Below are positions 6,758 through 14,728 of a stretch of DNA of 26,085 nt, piece after piece. Source of the stretch: Bacteroidales bacterium UBA1725. Its GTDB lineage: Bacteria > Bacteroidota > Bacteroidia > Bacteroidales > UBA932. A program made the translations under genes and the position numbers. The stretch covers positions 1 to 26,085 of the forward strand of contig DCIN01000027.1 of the NCBI GenBank assembly GCA_002315815.1, given 5' to 3'. Each line of letters begins with the position of its first letter. The first letter of the stretch is position 1. The notes beneath the pieces were generated by a model that saw only the letters and a list, made by a program, of their open reading frames with translations, had not been told where the DNA came from and did not search any database.

Positions 6758-7895
6758 CGATATATCTGGCTCCGTCGTCAGTGCTGCAGAAACAGGTCAA
6801 AAATGTGCTTTCGTATTCCGGAAAGCGTGAAAGGTATTCATTGGTGAGCCTCTCCCTGATTTCATCCTCCCTCTCGGGATCCACAATTGCTATACAGGCA
6901 CCTTTGAATCCTGCCCCGCTGAAACGTCCTCCATACACTCCGGGCAATTTTTTCATTATCTCATAGATGGCTATCAATTCGGGGCTGCCACATTCGTAGT
7001 TTACAATCGAACTCTCGCAACTCTCGAAGCAAAGCCGACCGAAAAGTTCCAGATTACCGGTCTCCCAGGCAGTCACGGCCTTTCTTACCCGACGATATTC
7101 TCCGTAAAAATGCCTGGCCCTCCTGGCAAAACGCTCCGGCAGTTTTTCTTCGGTGCTTTCGAACAGTTGTCTGGGAATGTCCCGGAGGAAAGTCCTGTTC
7201 ATAGGTTTGAGAGGCTGAGCATTGAATGCCAGCACATTCCAGGCTGCAGTCCTGCACTCTGCAACCCTCAGGTTGTAGTCACTGCCCATCAGGTTTCTCG
7301 TGAGTCCGCTGAAGAAAACGCCCAGATGAAAATCGGGCATATTGTCCGGTTTCTTGATCAGACGGAATTCACCGCTGTCTGTATCCATAAACAGAAGGCT
7401 GTCCTTCTCTCCCAATACTATATTGGCCTGATCGAGAATTCCGTTGTCGAGACCTATATATTCACGTTCGGCTTCGGAGGCAATCTTGACTATCTCCATC
7501 TTGGTCAGGGAAATGTCGTTGGCTCTGGAGAAAGCCATAACATACGCGACAAGAACGGCGGCGCTGGAACTGAGTCCGCCGACAGGCAGAGACCCTTTCA
7601 ATGTGCCACGGATACCGCGGTGCAGCACGAAGCGCTTCTTCAATGCAAACTTTGCCCCTCTGGCATAGTCGCCCCAGTCGTGGCTTCGAATCTGAACCGG
7701 TTCGGTGAGGTTGAAACTGACCTTGCCGGGATAAGACAGGCTCTCCAGCTCCACTCTACCGTCGTCGGTGGGGTCAAACCAGAGGTCCACTCCCCTGTCG
7801 AATGCAAATCCGGTGACCAGACCGTGCTGATGGTCAACGTGAGCGCCCACGGGGCACACGCGGTAAGGCGCAAAAATATGATATCTGTAATTCAT
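6750..7895 (-). CDS. GHMP sugar kinase, galacturonokinase-like
   Basis: A 381-residue kinase of the GHMP superfamily, galactokinase branch. The sugar-binding motif at about residues 9-25 reads APYRVCPVGAHVDHQHG, where galactokinases have GRxNLIGEHTDYNxG; the EHTDY core is AHVDH here. The ATP-binding motif LPVGGLSSSAAV is at about 103-114, and the third motif GGRFSGAGFKGACIAI is near the C-terminus. The DH and hydrophobic replacements, together with EYIGLDNGILDQ and SDYNLRVAECRTAA, resemble plant galacturonokinase as I remember it, so D-galacturonate is a better guess for the substrate than galactose. An upstream frame extends to 7937, but it overlaps the epimerase. ATG 7895, 7 nt after the epimerase stop, puts the sugar-binding motif at the usual place. 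Specificity is inferred. Confidence 0.88.
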   Translation of the reverse strand: MNYRYHIFAPYRVCPVGAHVDHQHGLVTGFAFDRGVDLWFDPTDDGRVELESLSYPGKVSFNLTEPVQIRSHDWGDYARGAKFALKKRFVLHRGIRGTLKGSLPVGGLSSSAAVLVAYVMAFSRANDISLTKMEIVKIASEAEREYIGLDNGILDQANIVLGEKDSLLFMDTDSGEFRLIKKPDNMPDFHLGVFFSGLTRNLMGSDYNLRVAECRTAAWNVLAFNAQPLKPMNRTFLRDIPRQLFESTEEKLPERFARRARHFYGEYRRVRKAVTAWETGNLELFGRLCFESCESSIVNYECGSPELIAIYEIMKKLPGVYGGRFSGAGFKGACIAIVDPEREDEIRERLTNEYLSRFPEYESTFLTCFCSTDDGARYIDD

Positions 7896-7902
7896 ACGAT
7901 AT

Positions 7903-8931
7903 CTACACTCCATAGAATTCCTTATACCATTCGGCAAATTGCCTGAGACCCACCCTGAGAGGAGTATGTGGTTTGAAACCGAAATCCCGTTCCAGAGGTG
8001 CAGTGTCAGCGTAAGTCACCGGCACGTCGCCCGGCTGCATAGGTACAAGTTCCTTATGGGCCTCAAAATCATAATCCGCAGGAAGCACCCCGGCGCGAAC
8101 CAGTTCCTCCTGAAGAATCTGTACGAAATCGAGCAGGTTTTCGGGGCTGGAATTACCGATGTTGTACACTGCGTACGGTGGGACTGGCAGACCGTCGTCC
8201 CCTTTTCTCTTCTTCGGGGCCTTGTGAATAACACGCTGCACACCCTCCACTATGTCATCGACATAGGTGAAGTCCCTCATACAATTGCCATAGTTGAAAA
8301 TCTTTATCGTCTCCCCTTTCAGAAGTTTGTCAGTGAATCCGAAATAGGCCATATCAGGACGTCCGGCCGGCCCGTAAACAGTAAAGAATCTAAGTCCCGT
8401 GGAAGGAATATCATACAGTTTGCCGTAGGCGTGGGCAAGAAGTTCATTCGATTTCTTGGTCGCGGCATAGAGGCTCACCGGATTGTCCACTTTGTCATCA
8501 GTGCTGTACGGAACCTTGACATTGGAGCCATAAACACTTGAACTGGAGGCATATACAAGATGCTGCACAGGATGGTGGCGACAAGCTTCCAGAATGTTGT
8601 AGAAGCCAATCAGATTGCTTTGAATGTAGGCATCTGGATTGGTTATGCTGTATCTGACTCCGGCCTGCGCTGCGAGATTCACGACCACATCGAAGTGCTC
8701 TTCATAGAACAGGTTGTCCACCAATGACTTGTCTGCAATATCACCCTTGACGAAACGCCATCTTGGAGAAGAAATCCTCCCAAGTCTCCAGTACTTGAGG
8801 GAAACGTCATAATAGTCATTAAGGTTGTCGAGCCCAACTACCTCTATATCCGGTTCCGACTCCAGAAGCCTCATCACAAGGTTCGAGCCGATGAATCCTG
8901 CGGCACCAGTCACAAGAACTTTCATACTCAT
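7903..8931 (-). CDS. NAD-dependent epimerase, UDP-glucuronate 4-epimerase-like
   Basis: A 342-residue extended short-chain dehydrogenase/reductase. The NAD-binding GAAGFIGSN motif is at about residues 9-17, the active-site Ser/Thr region is SSSSVYG, and the catalytic Tyr-Lys pair is in YAATKKSNE. The features DNLNDYYDVSLKYWRL, AAQAGVRYS and GPAGRPDMAYFGFTDKLL are typical of UDP-glucuronate 4-epimerases, which interconvert UDP-GlcA and UDP-GalA. The ATG at 8931 overlaps the dehydratase stop codon (ATGA); a second ATG two codons in (8925) is equally possible. It lies between dTDP-glucose dehydratase and the GHMP kinase in a tightly packed run of sugar-nucleotide genes. UDP-glucose/galactose epimerase activity cannot be excluded without alignment. 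Confidence 0.9.
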   Translation of the reverse strand: MSMKVLVTGAAGFIGSNLVMRLLESEPDIEVVGLDNLNDYYDVSLKYWRLGRISSPRWRFVKGDIADKSLVDNLFYEEHFDVVVNLAAQAGVRYSITNPDAYIQSNLIGFYNILEACRHHPVQHLVYASSSSVYGSNVKVPYSTDDKVDNPVSLYAATKKSNELLAHAYGKLYDIPSTGLRFFTVYGPAGRPDMAYFGFTDKLLKGETIKIFNYGNCMRDFTYVDDIVEGVQRVIHKAPKKRKGDDGLPVPPYAVYNIGNSSPENLLDFVQILQEELVRAGVLPADYDFEAHKELVPMQPGDVPVTYADTAPLERDFGFKPHTPLRVGLRQFAEWYKEFYGV

Positions 8932-10082
8932 CTGTTACGGTACATTGACTCATAGTACTTTTCGTACTCGCCGGAAGTCACGTTATCCATCCAGTCGCTG
9001 TTGTTCAGATACCATTTCACAGTCTTCTCTATCCCCTCTTCGAACTGAAGCGAGGGCTCCCATCCGAGTTCTTTCTGAAGTTTGGACGAGTCGATGGCAT
9101 AGCGCAAATCGTGTCCGGCCCTGTCCGCTACGAAAGTAATCAGGTCGTCATCAGCCCCGGCAGGCCGGCCGAGAATACTGTCAACTGTAGAAATCAGAAG
9201 TCTGACAATGTCGATGTTCTTCCACTCGTTGAAACCTCCGATGTTGTATGTACCGGCGATTTCTCCACGATGGAAAATGAGATCAATCGCCTTGGCGTGG
9301 TCCTCTACGTATAGCCAGTCTCTGACGTTGTCGCCCCGACCATATACCGGAAGCGGCTTCCGATTACGTATATTATTGATAAATAAAGGGATGAACTTCT
9401 CTGGAAATTGGTAAGGACCATAATTGTTAGAGCAGTTCGTAACTATGGACGGAAAACCATAGGTGTCGTGAAACGCACGCACGAAATGATCGCTGGAAGC
9501 CTTGGCAGCACTATATGGGCTGTGAGGCTGGTATTTCATATCCTCAGTGAAGAAATCAGCGCCGTAAGCGAGATGTTTCTTCTCCGAACTGGCTTTTGTG
9601 CTGAACGGAGGTTCAATTCCTTCCGGATGTGTGACAGGAAGAGAACCATAAACCTCATCGGTGCTGATGTGATAGAATGTCCTGCGTATTCCGTCTGCCG
9701 TACCGGCATCATATCCTCCGGTTGACTCCCAATACAGACGGGCAGCTTGAAGGAGACTCAATGTTCCCATCACATTGGTGCGGGCGAAGGTGAAAGGATC
9801 CTTGATGCTGCGGTCCACGTGGGATTCTGCGGCAAGATGTATGATACCGTCCACCTTCTCCTCTTTCATCAGAGACAGCACGGTGTCAAAATCACAGATG
9901 TCAGCCTTGACGAAACGATAATTGGGTCTGCCTTCTATATCTTTCAGATTGGCGAGATTGCCGGCATAGGTCAGTTTGTCCAGATTGATGATTCTGTAAT
10001 CGGGATATCTGTTCACAAAAAGCCTGACCAAATGTGAACCAATGAATCCGGCTCCGCCTGTTATCAGAATTGATCTCTTCAT
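8928..10082 (-). CDS. rfbB: dTDP-glucose 4,6-dehydratase
   Basis: A 384-residue extended short-chain dehydrogenase that converts dTDP-glucose to dTDP-4-keto-6-deoxyglucose, the branch point to dTDP-rhamnose and other deoxysugars. The NAD loop GGAGFIGSH is at residues 7-15. LDKLTYAGNLANL is the RfbB fingerprint. Catalytic STDEVYGSL and YSAAKASSD are present, as is GDNVRDWLYVEDH. The frame extends upstream to 10196 within the aminotransferase gene. The ATG at 10082 is preferred because it lies one base after the aminotransferase stop and matches the family N-terminus. The partner genes for dTDP-rhamnose (rfbA, rfbC, rfbD) are not in the window. The protein is slightly longer than the usual 350-360 residues. 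Confidence 0.94.
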   Translation of the reverse strand: MKRSILITGGAGFIGSHLVRLFVNRYPDYRIINLDKLTYAGNLANLKDIEGRPNYRFVKADICDFDTVLSLMKEEKVDGIIHLAAESHVDRSIKDPFTFARTNVMGTLSLLQAARLYWESTGGYDAGTADGIRRTFYHISTDEVYGSLPVTHPEGIEPPFSTKASSEKKHLAYGADFFTEDMKYQPHSPYSAAKASSDHFVRAFHDTYGFPSIVTNCSNNYGPYQFPEKFIPLFINNIRNRKPLPVYGRGDNVRDWLYVEDHAKAIDLIFHRGEIAGTYNIGGFNEWKNIDIVRLLISTVDSILGRPAGADDDLITFVADRAGHDLRYAIDSSKLQKELGWEPSLQFEEGIEKTVKWYLNNSDWMDNVTSGEYEKYYESMYRNR

Positions 10083-10083
10083 A

Positions 10084-11304
10084 TCAATGATGTTCTTGGG
10101 AAATTTCTGAGGATATTCGTCCAGGATACGCATCAAGGGCTTTGGAGAGGCACTCCAGTGCTTTTCCAAGGTCATCTTTGCAGAGGACATAGGCAATGCG
10201 GACCTCTCGGCGTCCTTCTCCCGGCTCTGTATAGAATCCGCTGGCGGGTGCCATCATCACAGTGGCACCATTGTACTGAAATTCCCTAAGGCACCAGATG
10301 CAGAACTTTTCGGCATCGTCCACCGGCAGTTTTGCCACGGTATAAAACGCACCCATAGGAATGGGGGAATATACTCCGGGAATCTTGTTCAAACCGTCTA
10401 TGAGAAAATTTCTACGTTCACAGTACTCCTCATACACTTCAGTGAGATACGATTTCTGAACATCGATGGATGCCTCAGCGACTATCTGTCCTATAAGTGG
10501 AGGAGACAGACGGGCCTGGCAGAATTTCATCACGGCATCGTGCACTTTCTTGTTTTTGGTACACAGACAGCCTATCCTGATGCCGCATTCGGAATAGCGT
10601 TTGCTGACAGAATCGAAAAGAACCACATTCTCCTCTATTCCTTCCAGATGGAAGGCGGAGATATAGGGCATTCCCGTATAGATGAATTCGCGATAAACTT
10701 CGTCAGAAAACAAATAAAGGTCGTGTTTCTTGACAATGTCCCTGAGCCTGTCCATTTCCTTGCGGGTGTAGAGGTAGCCGGTCGGGTTGTTCGGGTTGCA
10801 TATCAATATGGCTTTGGTCCTGTCCGTTATCTGCTCCTCAAAAGCCTCAACCGAAGGCAGGCGGAAACCGTCTTCAATAGTGGTCTTGACGGATTTGATG
10901 ACTGCGCCTACAGATATTGCGAACGCCATATAATTGGCATAGAAGGGATCCGTGACGATTATCTCGTCTCCGGGACTCAGACAGGCCAGAAAAGCGAACA
11001 ACACGGCCTCCGAGCCGCCGGTGGTGATGATAATCTCATCAGGGCTCAAGAATATGCCATACTCTGCATAGTACTTGACCATTTTGGTCCTGAGACTGAG
11101 ATAGCCGTCGGAGGGACTGTACTCCAAGATTTCCCTGTCGATGGAATGCAAGGCTTCGATGCCGCAGGGAGGAGTTTTGATGTCGGGCTGGCCGATGTTC
11201 AAATGATATACGTGTACGCCGTTACGCTTGGCCGCCTCAGCATAAGGGGCAAGCTTGCGGATAGGCGAACTCGGCATATTCTGTGCTCTCTGAGAAATGT
11301 CCAT
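10084..11304 (-). CDS. Class I/II PLP-dependent aminotransferase
   Basis: A 406-residue fold-type I aminotransferase of the aspartate/aromatic group. The substrate-binding HLNIGQPD is near residue 35. TGGSEA (about 95-100) lies in the cofactor phosphate region. NPNNPTG is at 170-176, SDEVY at about 200-204, and the Schiff-base lysine is at about 235 in DSVSKRYSECGIRIG. Amino donor and keto acid cannot be read from the sequence. It is not a DegT-type sugar aminotransferase, so its place ahead of rfbB may reflect operon position rather than sugar chemistry. ATG 11304 is chosen over the upstream frame start at 11358 because it matches the family N-terminus and clears the preceding gene. A strong -7 box lies only 6 nt upstream, so the mRNA may be almost leaderless. 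Confidence 0.92.
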   Translation of the reverse strand: MDISQRAQNMPSSPIRKLAPYAEAAKRNGVHVYHLNIGQPDIKTPPCGIEALHSIDREILEYSPSDGYLSLRTKMVKYYAEYGIFLSPDEIIITTGGSEAVLFAFLACLSPGDEIIVTDPFYANYMAFAISVGAVIKSVKTTIEDGFRLPSVEAFEEQITDRTKAILICNPNNPTGYLYTRKEMDRLRDIVKKHDLYLFSDEVYREFIYTGMPYISAFHLEGIEENVVLFDSVSKRYSECGIRIGCLCTKNKKVHDAVMKFCQARLSPPLIGQIVAEASIDVQKSYLTEVYEEYCERRNFLIDGLNKIPGVYSPIPMGAFYTVAKLPVDDAEKFCIWCLREFQYNGATVMMAPASGFYTEPGEGRREVRIAYVLCKDDLGKALECLSKALDAYPGRISSEISQEHH

Positions 11305-11310
11305 ATTCCG

Positions 11311-11318
11311 CAAATATA
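11311..11318 (-). promoter_or_regulatory. -7 promoter box ahead of the aminotransferase
   Basis: TATATTTG on the minus strand (11318-11311) fully matches TAnnTTTG and lies in the 23-bp gap between the DUF4906-like lipoprotein and the aminotransferase. Only CGGAAT separates it from the ATG. An A-rich tract lies just upstream, but no convincing -33 TTTG is seen at 19-21 nt. Confidence 0.5.
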
Positions 11319-11327
11319 GTGTTTTTT

Positions 11328-14300
11328 TCAATCCATTATTATGTAACCCTGACGACAAAGGTTGCTTATTCCATATTCGGAGTGAAGGTCATCGTAATCC
11401 ATTCTGACATTTACCACGGTTTCGTCCGTTTGCCCAGTGCGGAGCGAATTCGGGAGCATAGTGTGCAGATGATTGTCATTATCTTTGAAATAGTATGACC
11501 AGGGCCAGATTTGCCCGTATTGGAACGTGGCTTCGGCAGTACCTGCATTCCATACACAGTTTTTATATCTGGTTGATGGCTCAGTCCAGTTTTCGTGATT
11601 CTCAATCCAGAAAGCCCGGTACGAAGCCTTCATAAACATTCGGCTTCCGGAGAAAAGACCAGTGTCGAAATATGGCGGACGCCCCGTATCCGCACCTTGA
11701 GAGAATCTGCTGATATATTCACAACTGATACACTGTGTAGAATAGCAGTTGAGGACTGATGGCAGGTCAGACTGAGGCAGGTCAAAACTATTGTTGTTGA
11801 TTCTTTCCAAAAGCAGCCACGCCAGAGTGAGCGGAGCGCCGACGATAACCTCTGCGTCTTCTTCTCCTTCGATGAAATAAGTATATGAATGCAGGCCTAC
11901 GGTCTTGAAGCTGATGGAGAATGGGGCCGAAGCGAAGCAATATGATTCTCCGCAACGGCTGTTAAGTACAGAGACGTTTACAGTCTGTGGACCGTACGGG
12001 GCCTCAGTTCCACATAAGTCATAACATTGGGTTCCATTGATTCCCGGTGCGAACCGCCAATTCAATTCCGCACCGTTGTCGGTGGCAATGACCCTGTTCG
12101 GCAGCACCAGTTCACTGTTGGCCCCCGTATTTACTGAGGAAATGCTTCCGGTCCGGCATCCGTTCAGGGACAACAGGGCATTGTTCTCAATTGATGGCCA
12201 TTCCGAAATCAAGGACTCCGCATCAGCCTCGCTCATTCTCCGCCAGTTCCATAAATTGCTCCAGCAGTTGAAATAATCGCTTTCCAGATTCGGGAAGGGC
12301 TTTGCGAAATATGGAGGAATCGTACACATTTCGACACTGCATCTGTCTGACTGTTCATTGAATACTTCTCTTTCGACTGGCCGCAGGATGACGTTTCCTC
12401 TCAAAGCGGTAAGAGACATCGCATACCCTGCGGGAACGGCACTTCCATAGATGCCGAAGTACCTTTTTCCTGCACCCAACAGTTTTTTTACGAAACAGCT
12501 CCTTCCGTCTTCAGAGACCCCCAGCCATTCGTTTCCGGCTTCGATGCTGACAGCCAGAAGCTTTCCGAATAATTCAGGGTCAAACTGGTTTTGGGCCGGT
12601 CCGATTTCTATCCTTTGTCCGCCTCTGTCCCTGTATGCAGCGGGAAATGTCACCGATGTACCGTCAATGGGAAGCCTGCAGGATCTGACTGAGGAACCAG
12701 TCCCCGTCTGCGGGTTATAGACAGGCACATTGCAGGTAATGAGCGAAAAATCCGGGCTCGGCTTAAGAATGTCGAAATCGCAGTCGAATTCTCCATCATT
12801 CAGAACATCGTCAGAATACAGGCTGAGCGTCACCCGACCCGGAAAGCAGGCGTAGAGAGGTAATCCGGACCGTTCCACAGGCAAACTTCCGTTTCCTACG
12901 TCTGGACGACCGCTGTTCCCTTCTTCTAAGCGATCGCTGTTCCCTTCTTCTGAGCGATTGTTGTTACCTCCCCCGGAAGCAGTCAGAGCACCCGAAGACA
13001 AATCCGGAGAAGAACGCAGAATGCCCGTCTGCCCTGACTTGAGACGCACCCGGATGTTCTCAGAGCAGAAACCTTTCGCCTTGACCACCCTTTTCATTCC
13101 CATATAATAGTCTGAAAAATCGGTAGCCACACCTATGTCTTCTAATAATTTCACGTCAATCTGAATGCTGCTGCCTCCTGGATACAGGGCCAGTCTGACC
13201 GGAATTGTCTCTCCGATATGAGAGTTGAAAAGCTTCTTGTCAGTACAAGATACTGTCAGTCTGTTCCCGTCAAGGATAATTGCAACGCCGGAAGTCTCGC
13301 AGAGTGACTCGTCATAATCCAGTTCATAAGCCGAACGGCTGAGATTGGCAGGATTCCAGAAAAGGGACCAATTGTCGAGGCTGCTCCGGAATTCGTTCCG
13401 GCCCGCCGCACCGTTTCTGTTGAAATATATCCACACTTTTGCGTTTCTGTTCTTGCGGACGGCCAGTTTCTGTCTGTCCGGAAGAAAGACTTCTCCCTGT
13501 TCATCTCCGGTGAAACAAAGTATCCGACTGTCTTTGACACCGTCTTGAGCCTCCACCTTCCAGTATGGTTCAAACAGAGACGAGGCCCTGAATGAAAGAG
13601 TGATGTCATAGTTAGTATTCCTCTTTAATGAGGCGCAGAAACTTCCATCACTGCTTGAACCCAGATACAGACGGTATTTGAAGTTGCCCCCATAACCTCC
13701 GGCACTGTTGTCCGAACCATCGGCAGAAGCATTGAATTCCAGATAGGTGAGCATTGCCCTTGATTCTTCCGGCACATTATCCGGAATGCGTGAGGACGAA
13801 TCTCCATCCAGAGTGACGTTCTGGCAGTTCTCAGGTACATAGAGTTGGAAACTAAGCCTGTTTCCGTTCTCCATTGAAACGCAGAAATCACTCTCGCAGA
13901 GAATGTCCGCATCAGAAAGAGCCCTCACTCCTGCGCGGAAAGGATGTACACGCCGGCTGGCCTGACGGACATACAGACTGCCGTTTCTGAAAACATTCTC
14001 ACGTACGGAATCGTTCACAAGCGAAGAATGGTCAATTGTAACATTCAGCCTTGAGAACAGCCTCTCCACACTGACATCAACACTGCATCCCGTTCTTGCG
14101 AACACTCCGGTAACAGATCCCGAATATGGAATGCCGTATCGGGCAATCTCAGCGAAAGTTTCGGTCCTGAGTCCCGGAGCGGCCAGAATCCCGCCGAAAA
14201 GATAGTCCGGAATCGAGGCGGGACCATCAAAGTGATCCCATCCGCATCTTTCATAATAATCAGCATAACTGCGTCTGGTTCCGTCTTCATCGATGAACCA

Positions 14301-14630
14301 CAAGTTCCCGATGATGTGGAAATCGTATGAAACGCCGGCTGCCAGCGGTATTTCATCGCCAAGGTCATCGCCAAGAATGAACACACCTTCTCTCTGGCCC
14401 GTCTGATGTCTTGTCACAATAACTTGATAACCGGAGTCAAGCTGTTCGTCTGACAATATGCTTTTGGTTTCATCTCCCCTGCTCAGAGATATCTTCACTT
14501 TCACAGTTCCGTCCTGAATACAGTCAAAGGCGGGAGTGCAGGAAACAACAGGTAGCGCCGCAGCAAGCAGCATCATAGCCTTTGATGTTCTCCCAGCAAT
14601 ATTTGTGGAAATAAAATAACTTAAATTCAT
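11328..14630 (-). CDS. Large DUF4906-like pilus-associated lipoprotein
   Basis: An 1100-residue lipoprotein. The first 31 residues hold a hydrophobic signal (AMMLLAAALPVVSC) with the lipidated Cys followed by TPAFDC. Early strands (VKVKISLSRGDETK) resemble the start of fimbrial Bacteroidetes proteins. The rest is beta-rich with many Gly, Asn, Ser and aromatic residues, as in surface adhesins. It is the last gene of the pilus operon, after the fimbrillin and FimB/Mfa2-like anchor genes, where large DUF4906 proteins often occur; a tip or accessory adhesin role is inferred. Around residue 560 a 24-bp DNA repeat encodes two copies of an RxEEGNSx octapeptide plus a degenerate third. Start choice is the ATG at 14630; an internal ATG pair nearer the hydrophobic core is possible. 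Family assignment needs a profile search. Confidence 0.8.
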   Translation of the reverse strand: MNLSYFISTNIAGRTSKAMMLLAAALPVVSCTPAFDCIQDGTVKVKISLSRGDETKSILSDEQLDSGYQVIVTRHQTGQREGVFILGDDLGDEIPLAAGVSYDFHIIGNLWFIDEDGTRRSYADYYERCGWDHFDGPASIPDYLFGGILAAPGLRTETFAEIARYGIPYSGSVTGVFARTGCSVDVSVERLFSRLNVTIDHSSLVNDSVRENVFRNGSLYVRQASRRVHPFRAGVRALSDADILCESDFCVSMENGNRLSFQLYVPENCQNVTLDGDSSSRIPDNVPEESRAMLTYLEFNASADGSDNSAGGYGGNFKYRLYLGSSSDGSFCASLKRNTNYDITLSFRASSLFEPYWKVEAQDGVKDSRILCFTGDEQGEVFLPDRQKLAVRKNRNAKVWIYFNRNGAAGRNEFRSSLDNWSLFWNPANLSRSAYELDYDESLCETSGVAIILDGNRLTVSCTDKKLFNSHIGETIPVRLALYPGGSSIQIDVKLLEDIGVATDFSDYYMGMKRVVKAKGFCSENIRVRLKSGQTGILRSSPDLSSGALTASGGGNNNRSEEGNSDRLEEGNSGRPDVGNGSLPVERSGLPLYACFPGRVTLSLYSDDVLNDGEFDCDFDILKPSPDFSLITCNVPVYNPQTGTGSSVRSCRLPIDGTSVTFPAAYRDRGGQRIEIGPAQNQFDPELFGKLLAVSIEAGNEWLGVSEDGRSCFVKKLLGAGKRYFGIYGSAVPAGYAMSLTALRGNVILRPVEREVFNEQSDRCSVEMCTIPPYFAKPFPNLESDYFNCWSNLWNWRRMSEADAESLISEWPSIENNALLSLNGCRTGSISSVNTGANSELVLPNRVIATDNGAELNWRFAPGINGTQCYDLCGTEAPYGPQTVNVSVLNSRCGESYCFASAPFSISFKTVGLHSYTYFIEGEEDAEVIVGAPLTLAWLLLERINNNSFDLPQSDLPSVLNCYSTQCISCEYISRFSQGADTGRPPYFDTGLFSGSRMFMKASYRAFWIENHENWTEPSTRYKNCVWNAGTAEATFQYGQIWPWSYYFKDNDNHLHTMLPNSLRTGQTDETVVNVRMDYDDLHSEYGISNLCRQGYIIMD
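12911..12958. repeat. 24-bp in-frame tandem repeat in the DUF4906-like gene
   Basis: Two 24-bp units (12911-12934 and 12935-12958) differ at one base. On the minus strand they encode the octapeptides RSEEGNSD and RLEEGNSG, with a degenerate third copy, RPDVGNGS, following. Being multiples of three, changes in copy number would keep the frame and lengthen or shorten a hydrophilic linker. Confidence 0.85.
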
Positions 14631-14705
14631 AGAATGAATGAAGAGAGTATATGAAGAGAATATATAATGAAGATAATTTATAATGAAGCTTGATGAAGAA
14701 AATGA
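14631..14705. repeat. Degenerate AT-rich tandem repeat between pilus genes
   Basis: The gap between the FimB/Mfa2-like stop and the DUF4906-like start is AT-rich. On the minus strand it reads as units beginning CTTCAT: CTTCATTATAAATTAT, CTTCATTATATATTCT, a 13-base unit, then CTTCATTCATTCT directly before the ATG. No -7 TAnnTTTG box or terminator hairpin is evident, so the repeat itself makes up the leader of the last pilus gene. Confidence 0.75.
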
Positions 14706-14728
14706 ATATGATTATTTCTTTGTGTCTG

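Noticed and set aside
6750..7895. Calling the GHMP kinase galactokinase (galK)
   Set aside because: The EHTDY residues that contact galactose and define galactokinases are replaced by AHVDH, and the neighbours are uronic-acid nucleotide genes rather than Leloir genes.
7110..7946. A 278-codon plus-strand frame opposite the GHMP kinase
   Set aside because: The kinase motifs are on the minus strand and its neighbours overlap with matched stop/start codons. The antisense frame has no supported start or domain.
10540..11319. A 259-codon plus-strand frame opposite the aminotransferase
   Set aside because: The aminotransferase has all cofactor-binding motifs in the minus frame; the plus frame is a shadow.
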